In this document: one piece after another, positions 43,900 through 53,042 of the stretch
Layout: every line of letters starts with the position of its first letter
How positions within the stretch are numbered: the first letter of the stretch is position 1
From: Pseudooceanicola marinus
GTDB taxonomy: Bacteria > Pseudomonadota > Alphaproteobacteria > Rhodobacterales > Rhodobacteraceae
Assembly: GCF_002786295.1 (NCBI RefSeq)
Contig: NZ_PGTC01000024.1
Span: 186,001-250,000, forward strand
Length of the DNA: 64,000 nt
Reading direction: 5' to 3'
Position numbers and translations under genes: made by a program
The notes under the pieces: generated by a model
Database searches by the model: none
Told to the model about the DNA's origin: nothing
Seen by the model: the letters and a program-made list of their open reading frames with translations, nothing else

Positions 43900-44193
43900 A
43901 TGGGGTCGCTTGCGGCATGGCCTGCGCCGGGGCTATCCCCCGGGGCCCAGACCGGCAGGAGACCCCATGCCACGCGCGTCCTGCGCGCCTCGGACAGCTA
44001 CGCCCACCACTGCGGGATCGACCGCGGCGGGGATTGCTACCGCCTCAAGACGCTTGAGGAATCGGGCGAGGCGGCCAAGGCGTGAAACAAGCTGGCCCAT
44101 CACAACGACGCGGATCTGGACGCCGCGATCCGACAAAAGGGGTATTTCGATCCAGCAGCGATCCAGCAAGTCCAGGCCGAAAAGGCGGAATAG
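43900..44193 (+). pseudogene. Decayed small gene with internal TGA and a start-frame mismatch
   Basis: One frame reads RVLRASDSYAHHCGIDRGG, continues through YRLKTLEESGEAAKA, then TGA at 44083-44085, then NKLAHHNDADLDAAIRQKG and FDPAAIQQVQAEKAE to TAG at 44191. The composition on both sides of the TGA is protein-like and continuous in the same frame, as if a tryptophan codon became TGA. The best ribosome site and ATG (GGCAGGAGACCCC, ATG 43967) is in another frame, so a small indel near the start is also likely. I do not recognise the family. Sequencing error is an alternative. Confidence 0.5.
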
Positions 44194-44243
44194 GCGCCCG
44201 ATTTCCGGCGCAGTGCCGGGGCGACCTGCGCTAGGATCGCTTC

Positions 44244-45308
44244 ATGATGTTCGAGCTGCCCTCCGATGACACCCTCTACGACGCGCTGCTGGCGCGGGAC
44301 GCCAGCTACGAAGGCCGGGCCTGGGTCTGTGTCACGTCGACCGGCATCTTCTGCCGGCTGACCTGCCCGGCCCGCAAGCCACGGCGGGAGAACTGCCTGT
44401 TCCGTGCCCAGTTGGCCGACTGCATCGCTGAGGGGTTCCGACCCTGCAAGCGCTGCCATCCCCTGCGGGCGGCGGGCGAGGGCGACCCCGCGGTGCTGGC
44501 CCTGCTCGCGGCCCTGGACGCCCGACCCGATCACCGCTGGAGCGAGGCCTGCGTGATCGCCCTGGGTCACGATCCCTCCACCGTGCGCCGGGCGTTCAAA
44601 CGCGCCTTCGGGATGACCTTCCTCGACATGGCGCGCCAGCGGCGGCTGCGCGACGGTTTCCTGACGCTGGCGCGGGGCGGCAAGGTGATCGAGGCACAGC
44701 TGGAGGCGGGGTTCGACAGCCCATCGGCCTTCCGCGCGGCCTTTGCCCGGCACCTGGGCGTCGCCCCAGGCCACCTGAAACGCGACGCCCTGCTGCGCGC
44801 CGAATGGATCCCGACGCCTCTGGGCGACATGGTCGCCGTGACCTGCGCGCGCCATCTGCACCTGCTGGAGTTCGCCGACCGCCGCGCCCTGGGTGCCGAG
44901 GTGCGCAGGCTGGCCAACTACGCCCGGGGGTCTCTGGGGCTGGGCACCCATGACCCCGGCGCGCAGATCCGCGAGGAACTGGCCCGCTACTTTGCCGGCG
45001 GGGGCGCGCGGTTCGACACACCGCTGGCGCTGCACGGTTCGGCCTTCACCCGGCAGGTCTGGGAGGAGCTGCGCCGCATCCCGGCGGGGGAAACCCGCTC
45101 TTACGCGGACCTGGCCCGCACCATTGGCCGCCCCGAGGCGCATCGCGCCGTGGCCCGTGCCAACGGCGCCAACCAGATCGCCCTAGTCATCCCCTGCCAT
45201 CGGGTGATCGGCAGCGACGGATCGCTGACCGGTTACGGCGGTGGCCTGTGGCGCAAACAGCGCCTGTTGCAGATCGAGACGACGCAGCACCCCGCCCAAG
45301 CCGGCTGA
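44244..45308 (+). CDS. ada: Ada: methylphosphotriester/O6-methylguanine-DNA methyltransferase and transcriptional activator
   Basis: A 354-residue three-part protein. The N-terminal Zn/methyl-acceptor domain has four cysteines (Cys37, Cys41, Cys68, Cys71 in GIFCRLTC and RPCKRC). An AraC-type HTH follows (about 90-180, HDPSTVRRAFKRAFGM). The C-terminal methyltransferase has the active-site PCHRV with Cys318 and GYGGGLWRKQRLL. It repairs alkylated DNA by self-methylation and then activates the adaptive response. Domain lengths match E. coli Ada. It stands as a single gene between the decayed gene and a long non-coding gap. Confidence 0.95.
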   Translation: MMFELPSDDTLYDALLARDASYEGRAWVCVTSTGIFCRLTCPARKPRRENCLFRAQLADCIAEGFRPCKRCHPLRAAGEGDPAVLALLAALDARPDHRWSEACVIALGHDPSTVRRAFKRAFGMTFLDMARQRRLRDGFLTLARGGKVIEAQLEAGFDSPSAFRAAFARHLGVAPGHLKRDALLRAEWIPTPLGDMVAVTCARHLHLLEFADRRALGAEVRRLANYARGSLGLGTHDPGAQIREELARYFAGGGARFDTPLALHGSAFTRQVWEELRRIPAGETRSYADLARTIGRPEAHRAVARANGANQIALVIPCHRVIGSDGSLTGYGGGLWRKQRLLQIETTQHPAQAG

Positions 45309-45715
45309 TCCGGCCCTGTCCGCCTGGCCTGCCCCGGCACCTCTCCAGACTGCGCGACACCGCCTCCGCGCGCACCTCGCAGTGCTGGAGAGAGAAATGA
45401 CCGGCACGTGCGCAGACCCGCAGACCTACCCCCGCGGCTACCGGATAGAGAAGCTGGGCACCTTCGCGTCGGGCAAGGCGCCAGAAGGCACGCGAGGGGC
45501 CAGTCTCGGCCCTGGCGGCGTTCATATCGCCCCTATGCTCAAGGCTCTTGCAGCCCCCGAGGCGGAGGCCCTGGGGCGACAGATCTTGATAAGTCGTCTG
45601 TATACTGATTAAGAGTCAGGCGCACACGTGCACTCCGAGACAGTGGCGGGAGGGCTGACGCCTTCTGCGAGCGATCAAGGGATTGAACATTCTCTTACCC
45701 TCGCAGGAGACGACC
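45309..45715. other. 407-bp gap upstream of the TonB receptor gene, likely promoter region
   Basis: No convincing gene. A TATACT -10-like hexamer is at 45601-45606 within TGTATACTGATTAAG. A frame at 45397-45612 has no recognisable features. An iron- or heme-responsive operator is expected here by function, but I cannot name a clear Fur, RirA or Irr box. Confidence 0.45.
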
Positions 45716-47863
45716 ATGTCGCATCCCATGCGCGCCCTCGGGCGCAGTGTGCTGCTTGCCACCGGAGCAAGCGGCCTCATCCTCAGCCCGACCCACGCCC
45801 TGTCCCAATCCTCCCCGGACCCGGCCCTGGTTCTCGACCCGATCCGGGTGCAGAGCGACCAGGAGGGAACGGACACCGCGGCCACCTCCGCCGTCGATGC
45901 CGCAGATCTGCAGACGCGCTATTCCGGCAACCCGCAGACGGCCCTGAATGCGCTGCCCGGGGTCTCGACCCGGCAGTCGTCCAACCAGCCCGGCATCGAG
46001 GTCAACATTCGCGGCCTCTCCGGCTTCGGCCGGGTCAACGCGATGATCGACGGGGTGCCGCAAAGCTTCAAGAACACCGCCAGCCATGAAAGCTCGGGGG
46101 GCAGCCTGCTCTATGTTCAGCCCGAATTCCTCTCCGCGATCGAGGTCGAGCGCGGGGCCGTTTCGGGGGCCGCCGGCAACGGCACCCTGGCCGGGGCCGC
46201 GAACTTCCGCACCCTGTCGCTGGATGACATCCTGCTGGAGGGGCGGAGCGAAGGCGGCATGACCCGGCTGAAATTCGGCGACAACGGCTATGAATACTCG
46301 GGCCTCGTGACCTACGGCAAACGCCTCGAGGGCCTGTGGAGCGGCGCGGGCCATGCCGATATCCTGCTGGGTTACGCCAAGTCGGATGAAGGCAACTACG
46401 CCACGGGGGACGGAGAGTTGGATGATGGCAGCGCGGGCCGCGGATCCGCGAACACCCCCGAGGGCCGGCTGGTGAAGATCGTCCTCGCCCCCAGCGAGGC
46501 GCATGAGCTGAGCTTCGGCCTGCTCGGCTATGAGAACACCTTCCAGAACTCCAGCTATACCTGGGATGTCGACAACCGGACCTACACGGCGGATTACGCC
46601 TACCGGCCCGGCAGCGACCTCATTAACCTGGACCTGTCGGCCTACTACAACGACACCACCCTGACCTACCCCGGCACCGGCGGCTCCTACGCGGGACGCG
46701 AAACCGAGGAGGAGACCTACGGGCTGTCCCTCAGCAACCGCAGCCACCTGGTGCTGTCCGGCGGGCGCAGGCTGGTCCTCGACTACGGGCTGAGCTGGAC
46801 CCGCGACGACTTCCAGACCCATTCGATGCGGGGCGGCAACCACCCGGGGACGCTGGACAAGGCCAGCCTCTTTGCCGACGCCACCCTGGACATGGGGGCC
46901 ACCACGCTGTTCGGCGGGCTGCGCTATGACTATTGGCGCGCCGACGGCTATCGCCCGCCTTACAGCGCCGGCGTGGCCGACTGCCCGGCCGACGGGCCGG
47001 ATTGCGGCGACGAATGGGTGGACCGCGACGGCGGGACCTGGCTGCCGAAGATCGGCATCCGGCACGCGGTCAACGAGGCGCTGACGCTGGAAGCCAGCTA
47101 TGCGCATACCTTCCGCCCGCCCACCACGCACGAGATGTTCTATGCCCTCGTGCCCTTCGGGGACGGCGTCGGCTCCGGCATGACCAACAACCTCGACCTG
47201 GATCCGGAGACCAGCCGCACCCTGGAACTCAGCGCCCACTACCGTCAGCAGGGCCTGCTGACCGCCGGCGACAGCGCCTGGCTTCGCGTCACGGCCTTCC
47301 AGAGCCGGATCGAGAACTACATCGTCAACGAATTCGTCGACATTCCCGGCGATCCCTACAGCCGCGCCATGTGGGTCAACACCGATGGCTCGACGCGCAT
47401 GCGCGGCCTGGAGGTCGAGGGCGGCTACGATTCCGGCAAGGTCTACGCCAACCTGTCCCTGTCCATCAGCGACACCGACGATCAACCCTATGGCCAGGGG
47501 ACCGGCATGGGCAACGGCATGACCTCGGCCCAGCCGGAGCGCATGGCGACGCTGGACATCGGCCTGCGCACCCTGGAGGAGCGCCTGACCCTCGGGACCC
47601 AGGTGCGGTATGTCGGGGAAAGCCAGCAGGCCGCCTTCGACTGGGGCAGCTACCCCGACGGCGCCTACATGGCCGAGACCGACAGCTACACGCTGGTCGA
47701 TCTCTACGGCAGCTACGCGATCACCGAGGCGGCGCAGCTCTTCTTCTCGGTCGAGAACCTCTTCGATGAAAGCTACGGCTACCCGGGCGGCAGCGCGGCC
47801 GCCTACGAGGAGATGACCGGCCGCGGTCGCACCGTGATCGCCGGGCTGACGACCCGGTTCTAG
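45716..47863 (+). CDS. TonB-dependent outer-membrane receptor, probable heme/hemoprotein receptor
   Basis: A 715-residue TonB-dependent receptor. A signal peptide covers about residues 1-30 (LLATGASGLILSPTHALS), then the TonB box-like LDPIRVQSD, the plug domain (QTALNALPGVSTRQSSNQPG, VNIRGLSGFGRVNAMIDGVP, ERGAVSGAAGNGTLAGAANF), and a C-terminal beta-barrel ending in aromatic F. The length fits hemin-receptor types. It directly precedes a HugZ-like heme oxygenase gene (128 bp), which supports heme as the cargo. Heme ABC transporter genes are not in the window. Confidence 0.88.
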   Translation: MSHPMRALGRSVLLATGASGLILSPTHALSQSSPDPALVLDPIRVQSDQEGTDTAATSAVDAADLQTRYSGNPQTALNALPGVSTRQSSNQPGIEVNIRGLSGFGRVNAMIDGVPQSFKNTASHESSGGSLLYVQPEFLSAIEVERGAVSGAAGNGTLAGAANFRTLSLDDILLEGRSEGGMTRLKFGDNGYEYSGLVTYGKRLEGLWSGAGHADILLGYAKSDEGNYATGDGELDDGSAGRGSANTPEGRLVKIVLAPSEAHELSFGLLGYENTFQNSSYTWDVDNRTYTADYAYRPGSDLINLDLSAYYNDTTLTYPGTGGSYAGRETEEETYGLSLSNRSHLVLSGGRRLVLDYGLSWTRDDFQTHSMRGGNHPGTLDKASLFADATLDMGATTLFGGLRYDYWRADGYRPPYSAGVADCPADGPDCGDEWVDRDGGTWLPKIGIRHAVNEALTLEASYAHTFRPPTTHEMFYALVPFGDGVGSGMTNNLDLDPETSRTLELSAHYRQQGLLTAGDSAWLRVTAFQSRIENYIVNEFVDIPGDPYSRAMWVNTDGSTRMRGLEVEGGYDSGKVYANLSLSISDTDDQPYGQGTGMGNGMTSAQPERMATLDIGLRTLEERLTLGTQVRYVGESQQAAFDWGSYPDGAYMAETDSYTLVDLYGSYAITEAAQLFFSVENLFDESYGYPGGSAAAYEEMTGRGRTVIAGLTTRF

Positions 47864-47990
47864 GGCGGATCCCAGGCGCGCCCGGTGGCCAGGAGCGGAG
47901 CACGAGGCACACCCCCGACGGCCCCTCCCCGGGCGCGCCCCTGCCACCCCGGCAGGCCCCGACCACAAACGGCATCGAAGGAGACGAAGA

Positions 47991-48749
47991 ATGACGCAGC
48001 CGCTGCATCTCATGCGCGAAAAGCCCCTGAGCGCGGCTGACGTGGAGCCTTTCGCCGCGCGTCGCCTCGCCCGGCAGATCCTGCGCACCACCCGCAACGT
48101 GGCCCTGGCCAGCCTCGACCGTCACGAGGGGTTCCCCTACAGCTCGATCACCAATCTCTCGGTCGAACCCTGCGGCGGGCCGGTGATCTACGCCTCGCGC
48201 CTCAGCCACCACGGGCAGAACATCCTGGCCGATCCCCGGATCTCGATGACCCTCGTGCAGGATGCCGGGCGCGACGTGCTGCGCGACCGCCGCCTGACCC
48301 TGATCGGCCGGGCCCATCCGCTGACCGGCAGCGCCTTCAAGACCGCCGGCGCCCGCTATTGCCGGAAGTTCCCGCGCGCCGGCCGCTATATCGGATTGCC
48401 CGACACGCTTCTGTTCCTTCTGCGGATCGAGGACGTCTTCCTGAACGGCGGCCCCGCCCGCTATGTCGATGACCTGCGCCCCGATGATCTGACTGTCCCG
48501 CTTGACGGGGCCGACGCGCTGGTGGCGGATGAAGGCGCGCTGATCGCCCATCTGGATCGCTTCCCGGAGAAGCTTCGCCCCCTGCAGTCGGGCGTCCCGT
48601 CCGGGTCACGCGGCCACTGGCAGGTCACGACGATCGACCCCGAAGGCATCGACTTGGGCTCGGAAACGGAATTCCTCAGGCTGGAGCTGCCCCGGCGCGC
48701 CCGTAGCCCGTCGGAACTTCTGTCCATGCTCGGCCCCGTTCCCGGCTGA
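47991..48749 (+). CDS. HugZ-like heme oxygenase (PNPOx-fold with DUF2470 C-terminus)
   Basis: A 252-residue cytosolic protein with the pyridoxamine-phosphate-oxidase split barrel (TRNVALASLDRHEGFPYSSI followed by TNLS, IYASRLSHHGQNIL). HugZ/HutZ enzymes of this fold open the heme ring to release iron. The C-terminal LIAHLDRFPEKL and VTTIDPEGIDLGSET are the DUF2470-like tail. The length matches HugZ. The gene lies behind the TonB receptor and likely belongs to the same iron-from-heme function. Confidence 0.8.
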   Translation: MTQPLHLMREKPLSAADVEPFAARRLARQILRTTRNVALASLDRHEGFPYSSITNLSVEPCGGPVIYASRLSHHGQNILADPRISMTLVQDAGRDVLRDRRLTLIGRAHPLTGSAFKTAGARYCRKFPRAGRYIGLPDTLLFLLRIEDVFLNGGPARYVDDLRPDDLTVPLDGADALVADEGALIAHLDRFPEKLRPLQSGVPSGSRGHWQVTTIDPEGIDLGSETEFLRLELPRRARSPSELLSMLGPVPG

Positions 48750-48770
48750 CCGGCACAGCAGCGCGGGCGA

Positions 48771-49268
48771 TCAGGGATCCTGCCCGGTTTCGCGCTGCAA
48801 CTCGATCAGCGCCTCGGCATTCGCACCGATCCGACCCAGAAGGTCGAAAAGCTGCGCCAGTTCCTCGGGGGTGAACCCCGCGCGGATCCGCTCCGCCCGG
48901 CGGTCGCCGGCCTCCAGCAGACGGTCGTGAAAGGCCCGCCCCCCCTCGGTCAGCCGCACGATGGTCGCGCGCCCGCGGCTGGCCGTCATCTCCATCGTCA
49001 CCAGTTCACGCGCCTTCAGCAGCTTGAGCGCCCGGCTGGCCTGGGCCGCATCCAGATCGGCAGAGCGGGCGGCATCCCCCACCTTCAGCTCCGGCGTCTT
49101 GCCAAGCGCCAGCATCATCCGCCATTCCGGCAGACCGATGCCGAAGATCTCACGGTAGAAGACGGCCGCAGAGCGGTTCAGCCGGTTGGCGACCCCGGTG
49201 ATCCGGAAGGACACCCCATGATCGAACAGCAGCGGTATCTGATCCGTTCCTTCCGTGTCTGCCATCAT
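48771..49268 (-). CDS. MarR-family transcriptional regulator
   Basis: A 165-residue winged-helix regulator: helix 1 around VANRLNRSAAVFYREIFGIG, the DNA-recognition helix LDAAQASRALKLLKARELV, and the wing ASRGRATIVRLTEGG. The ATG at 49268 follows AGGACAGG; a longer form reaching 49340 would cover the operator region and is unlikely. It is divergent from the IlvD-type dehydratase gene across a strongly symmetric intergenic segment, so it probably represses that locus and itself. Confidence 0.85.
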   Translation of the reverse strand: MMADTEGTDQIPLLFDHGVSFRITGVANRLNRSAAVFYREIFGIGLPEWRMMLALGKTPELKVGDAARSADLDAAQASRALKLLKARELVTMEMTASRGRATIVRLTEGGRAFHDRLLEAGDRRAERIRAGFTPEELAQLFDLLGRIGANAEALIELQRETGQDP

Positions 49269-49358
49269 CCTGTCCTGTCGTCCTGCTGACCGGCCACAGC
49301 CTACCCAGCGCCGCGGCGCAATGCGATCCGCGTCAGCCATGTGATCGGAATTTTTGCT

Positions 49359-49399
49359 ACGTATCTTTATGTTGACACGTCATTAAAGGATACGTCAAC
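49359..49399. promoter_or_regulatory. Interleaved inverted repeats and TTGACA in the marR/ilvD-type divergent promoter
   Basis: ACGTATCTTTA (49359-49369) pairs with TAAAGGATACGT (49384-49395, one extra G). GTTGAC (49371-49376) pairs with GTCAAC (49394-49399). A -35-like TTGACA is at 49372-49377. The region is AT-rich and lies between divergent starts, an expected MarR operator position. Confidence 0.6.
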
Positions 49400-49453
49400 T
49401 AAAAGGGCATCGGAGGAGATGCACAGACATTCACGTTTCGGAGGAGAACAGGC

Positions 49454-51154
49454 ATGGCCACGAAGGACGGGCGCAACACGCGCCCCTTGCGCAGCAATTA
49501 CGAGATCGGGAGTTCATTCTGGGCGGTCCGCCGGGCGCAGTGGCGCGCCATGGGGCTGACCGACGAGGACATGGAGAAGCCCAAGATCGCCGTCATCAAC
49601 ACCTCGTCGGAACTGGCGATCTGCTTCAACCACCTGGACCATGTGGCGGCAGTGGTGAAACAGGCGATCCGCGACGCCGGCGGCCTGCCCTTCGAGGTGC
49701 GCACCGCCGCGCCCTCGGATTTCATCCATTCGGCGGGCAACGCGGGCAAGTACATCCTGCCCTCGCGCGACCTGATCACCAATGACATCGAGGTTCAGGT
49801 GGAGGGCGCGCAGCTGGACGGGATGGTCTGCCTGGCCTCCTGTGACAAGACCGCGCCGGGCCAGCTGATGGCGGCCGCGCGGCTGAACATCCCGACGATC
49901 TTCGCCATCTGCGGCTACCAGGGCAGCGGCCATATGGGCGAGGAGCATGTCGATATCGAGGAGGTCTTCCTCGGCGCCGGGCATCACGCCATGGGCGCCA
50001 TCACCCTCGACCGGCTGAAGGAGATGAGTGAGAAGGCCATCACCTCCTCCGGGGTCTGCTCGGGGATGGGCACGGCCAATTCCATGCACACGGTCTGCGA
50101 GGCCCTGGGTATGACCTTGCCCGGCCATGCGCCGGTGCGCGCCGCGGGCGGGGGCATGCTCGACAACGCCGCCGAAGCGGGCAAGCGCATCGTCGACATG
50201 GTCTGGGAAGACCTGCGCCCGCGACAGATCCTGACCGAAGCCGCCTTTGAAAACGCCGTGCGGTCGGTTTTCGCGGTCAGCGGCTCGATCAACACGATCA
50301 AGCACCTGCAGGCCGTGGCGACCGAGGCCGACACCGATATCGACGTCTACGGCATGTATGAACGGCTGATGGACAGCTCACCGGTGCTGGTTGCGGTGCG
50401 TCCGAACGGCGACAGCTCGATCGAAGAGTTCGACGACGGCGGCGGCGCGCGGGCGATCCTGAAGAACCTCGGGGCGCTCACCCGGACCGAGGCGATGACC
50501 GTCGCGGGCAAGACCCTGGGCGAGACGCTGGACGGGTGGCAGCCGCCCACCGACACGGTGAAGACCGCCGAGGCGCCGCTGTCCGACAAGCCAGCCATCG
50601 TCCTCGTGCGCGGCAACCTGGCGCCCGATACGGGGATCATCAAGCTGGGCCTGCGCTATGACCGCAAGCTGAAGGTCACCGGCCCCGCCGTCTGTTTCGA
50701 CAACCCCATCGACGCCATCGAGGGGCTGAAGGCGGGCAAGGTGACGGCAGGCGACGTGCTGGTGCTGCGCGGCCTCGGCGTGCGTGGCGGGCCCGGCATG
50801 GGCATGGCCTCGCGCGTGGTCTTCGCCATCGAGGGCGCGGGCCTGGGCGAGGACGTGGCGGTGGTCACCGACGGGCAGCTGTCGGGACTGGTGAACAAGG
50901 GGCTGGTCGTGGGCGAGGTGACACCCGAAGCCCACGGTGGCGGCCCCCTGGGGCTGGTGCGCGACGGCGACCAGATCACCATCGATGTGCTGGCCCGCCG
51001 CGTGGATGTCGACATGGACGACGCCGAGATGGAGACGCGCCGCTCTGCCCTGCCCCCGGTGGGACATTCCGGCCAGCGCGGCTGGCTGTCGATCTACGAA
51101 GGCGAGGTCGAACCGCTGTCGCGCGGCGCCGTTCTGATCCCGCCGCGCGGCTGA
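49454..51154 (+). CDS. IlvD/Edd-family dehydratase, probably a sugar-acid or hydroxy-acid dehydratase
   Basis: A 566-residue Fe-S dehydratase. The three cluster cysteines are Cys57 (ICFNHLDH), Cys130 in LASCDKTAPG, and Cys201 in SGVCSGMGTANSM. The conserved VRGNLAPDTGIIKLG and PGMGMASRVV blocks follow. The family dehydrates dihydroxy acids or sugar acids to 2-oxo acids. Context (TRAP transporter, FAD oxidoreductase, aconitase X) favours a catabolic sugar-acid or hydroxy-acid substrate, not branched-chain synthesis. The ATG follows CGGAGGAGAACAGGC. Confidence 0.88.
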   Translation: MATKDGRNTRPLRSNYEIGSSFWAVRRAQWRAMGLTDEDMEKPKIAVINTSSELAICFNHLDHVAAVVKQAIRDAGGLPFEVRTAAPSDFIHSAGNAGKYILPSRDLITNDIEVQVEGAQLDGMVCLASCDKTAPGQLMAAARLNIPTIFAICGYQGSGHMGEEHVDIEEVFLGAGHHAMGAITLDRLKEMSEKAITSSGVCSGMGTANSMHTVCEALGMTLPGHAPVRAAGGGMLDNAAEAGKRIVDMVWEDLRPRQILTEAAFENAVRSVFAVSGSINTIKHLQAVATEADTDIDVYGMYERLMDSSPVLVAVRPNGDSSIEEFDDGGGARAILKNLGALTRTEAMTVAGKTLGETLDGWQPPTDTVKTAEAPLSDKPAIVLVRGNLAPDTGIIKLGLRYDRKLKVTGPAVCFDNPIDAIEGLKAGKVTAGDVLVLRGLGVRGGPGMGMASRVVFAIEGAGLGEDVAVVTDGQLSGLVNKGLVVGEVTPEAHGGGPLGLVRDGDQITIDVLARRVDVDMDDAEMETRRSALPPVGHSGQRGWLSIYEGEVEPLSRGAVLIPPRG

Positions 51155-51161
51155 GCCCCAA

Positions 51162-51186
51162 CGCGCGGCGGCACCGCCGCCGCGCG
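51162..51186 (+). terminator. Perfect 11-bp GC hairpin after ilvD-type gene (partial terminator)
   Basis: CGCGCGGCGGC (51162-51172) pairs with GCCGCCGCGCG (51176-51186) across ACC. No T-run follows, so it is a partial terminator or message-stabilising hairpin. Confidence 0.4.
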
Positions 51187-51320
51187 ACAGGCACAGACCA
51201 CCACCTTTTCCAGATCGCGAATGCATCTGTGCATCAATTGCTGTGGTTTCGCGAGGAATGGCGCTTCTAGACTATGACTTGTCAGGGGTCTTCGGACCTG
51301 CTGCACCTAGGGAGGAATTC

Positions 51321-52436
51321 ATGAAACAGACCATCATCGGGGCTGCCATCGCCGCAGCCCTGGCCGTGGGGGCCGTGCCGTCCCAGGCCAAGGAACTGAT
51401 CTATGGCAGCTGGATGGGGGCCAATGCCTCGACCAACGCGATCTCGCTGCCCCACTATTTCGAGAAGGTGAAGGAGGCCACCGGAGGGGAGATCGAGTGG
51501 ACCCTCGTGCCCGGCGGACAGCTGGCCACCGGCGCCGGCACCGTCGATGCGGTCGCAGGCAACCTGATCGACGCGGGCACCACCATGGCGCCCTATACGC
51601 CGCGCGAACTGCCGGCCACCAACGCGATCTTCACCCGCACCGTGGCAGGCGACGACGTGGTCGGCACCGCAGGCGCGATGAACGAGCTGATCCTGCTCAA
51701 CTGCCCCGAGTGCAAGGCGGAGTACGAACGCAACGACGCCGTGGCCTTCGGCGCCTACAACACCACCCCCTACCTGCTGATGTGCAAGCCCGAGGTCTCA
51801 ACCGTGGCCGACCTGAGCGGCACCAAGGTGCGCGCCTCCGGCGGCGGGGTCGAGATCATGAAGATGGCCGGTGCCACTCCGGTGGCGATGAGCCCAGCCG
51901 AGGCGACCTCGGCGCTGGAGCGTGGCGTGGTGGATTGCGTCATGGGCTCGCTCGCCTGGCTGCGCAACTACGGCTACATGGACATCACCGAACATGTGAT
52001 GGAATACCCCCTCGGCATGGCCGGTCCGCCGCTGCTGATGTATATGAACCGCGATGTCTGGAACGACCTGACCCCCGAACAGCGCAAGGCCCATATCGAC
52101 AACGCGGCCGAGCTGGTCGCCGTGGGCACCATCACCGCGCAGATGGACATCGACGCCGAGGTGAAGGCCGCGGCCCTGGAGGAAGGCGTGATCTTCCACG
52201 AGGGCGGCGCCGATTTCGCCGACATCATGCAGCAGCGTGTCGATCAGCAGGAAGCGGCGATCATCGAGATGGCAACCTCCGTCGGCGTCGACGATGTCGA
52301 GGGACTGCTGGCCAAGTACAGCGAGCTTCTGGAGAAATGGGCCGACATCTCCGGAGAGGTGGGGACCGACGTGGAGAAATTCACCGAGGCCCTCAACCGC
52401 GAGGTCTATTCCAAGCTGGACCCCGAGGACCTCTGA
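51321..52436 (+). CDS. dctP: TRAP transporter substrate-binding protein (DctP type)
   Basis: A 371-residue periplasmic protein with a signal peptide (about 1-23, IIGAAIAAALAVGAVPSQA). The mature part has the DctP fold: LPHYFEKVKEATGGEIEWTL, TKVRASGGGVEIMKMAGATP and VMGSLAWLRNYGYM. It captures a carboxylate-type ligand and passes it to the DctQM permease. The start ATG follows AGGGAGGAATTC. It is 81 bp ahead of dctQ and 166 bp after the IlvD-type gene. The ligand is unknown but should be the substrate of the adjacent catabolic genes. Confidence 0.9.
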   Translation: MKQTIIGAAIAAALAVGAVPSQAKELIYGSWMGANASTNAISLPHYFEKVKEATGGEIEWTLVPGGQLATGAGTVDAVAGNLIDAGTTMAPYTPRELPATNAIFTRTVAGDDVVGTAGAMNELILLNCPECKAEYERNDAVAFGAYNTTPYLLMCKPEVSTVADLSGTKVRASGGGVEIMKMAGATPVAMSPAEATSALERGVVDCVMGSLAWLRNYGYMDITEHVMEYPLGMAGPPLLMYMNRDVWNDLTPEQRKAHIDNAAELVAVGTITAQMDIDAEVKAAALEEGVIFHEGGADFADIMQQRVDQQEAAIIEMATSVGVDDVEGLLAKYSELLEKWADISGEVGTDVEKFTEALNREVYSKLDPEDL

Positions 52437-52517
52437 TCATCCCCGGCCCATCCGTCACCGGGGGCCCGCGCGGCCTCCGGTGACCCTTTTCAGCTCTCTG
52501 CCCGAAAGCGCATCCCC

Positions 52518-53042
52518 ATGAAACAGCTCGACCGGGTTGCGAAAGCGACGACCGCAGTGGCCTGCATCTTCGTGATCATCATGATGCTGCATGTCAGCGC
52601 CGATGTCGTCGCGCGCACCTTCTTTCACTCTCCCCTCATCGGCACGACGGAGATCGTGGCGGCCTATTACATGGTGGCCCTCGCCTTCCTGCCGATTGCC
52701 TGGATCTCGCGCCAGCGCGGCCACATCATCGTGGAACTCTTCACCTCGCACCTGCCGAAGCGGAAGCTGAAGGCGCTTGATGCCTTTGCCGGCCTGGTGA
52801 CCCTTGCCTACGTCTGCCTCTTCGTCTGGAAGCTCTTCGAGATCGCCATCGAGAAGACCCACATCCGCGAGGCCTGGGAATCCGCCACCGGCTTCGTCGA
52901 GATCTGGCCCTCGCGCTGGATCGTGCCCGCCGGGTTCCTGTTCATGGCGATCTACGTGCTGATCCACACGGTCCGCGATGCCCGCGCCGCGATCACCGGC
53001 CAGATCCCCGACGAGGACGAGCGCATGGAGGTGATGGAATGA
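52518..53042 (+). CDS. dctQ: TRAP transporter small permease (DctQ)
   Basis: A 174-residue membrane protein with four predicted transmembrane helices (TTAVACIFVIIMMLHVSADV, EIVAAYYMVALAFLPIAWIS, ALDAFAGLVTLAYVCLFVWK, WIVPAGFLFMAIYVLIHTV). This is the usual DctQ topology. It stabilises the DctM channel subunit. It overlaps dctM by 4 bp. Confidence 0.9.
   Translation: MKQLDRVAKATTAVACIFVIIMMLHVSADVVARTFFHSPLIGTTEIVAAYYMVALAFLPIAWISRQRGHIIVELFTSHLPKRKLKALDAFAGLVTLAYVCLFVWKLFEIAIEKTHIREAWESATGFVEIWPSRWIVPAGFLFMAIYVLIHTVRDARAAITGQIPDEDERMEVME

Noticed and set aside
44083-44085. TGA as a selenocysteine codon
   Set aside because: No convincing SECIS-like hairpin directly downstream by eye, and the start frame is also broken, so decay explains it better.
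45397-45612. Small open frame before the TonB receptor gene
   Set aside because: Weak composition, no ribosome site of note, and the end overlaps the likely promoter TATACT.
49454-51154. Assigning the dehydratase as biosynthetic IlvD
   Set aside because: It is in a TRAP/AcnX catabolic context with a divergent MarR gene, and the sequence around the first cysteine (ICFNHLDH) differs from the PCNMHL-type motif of biosynthetic IlvD.
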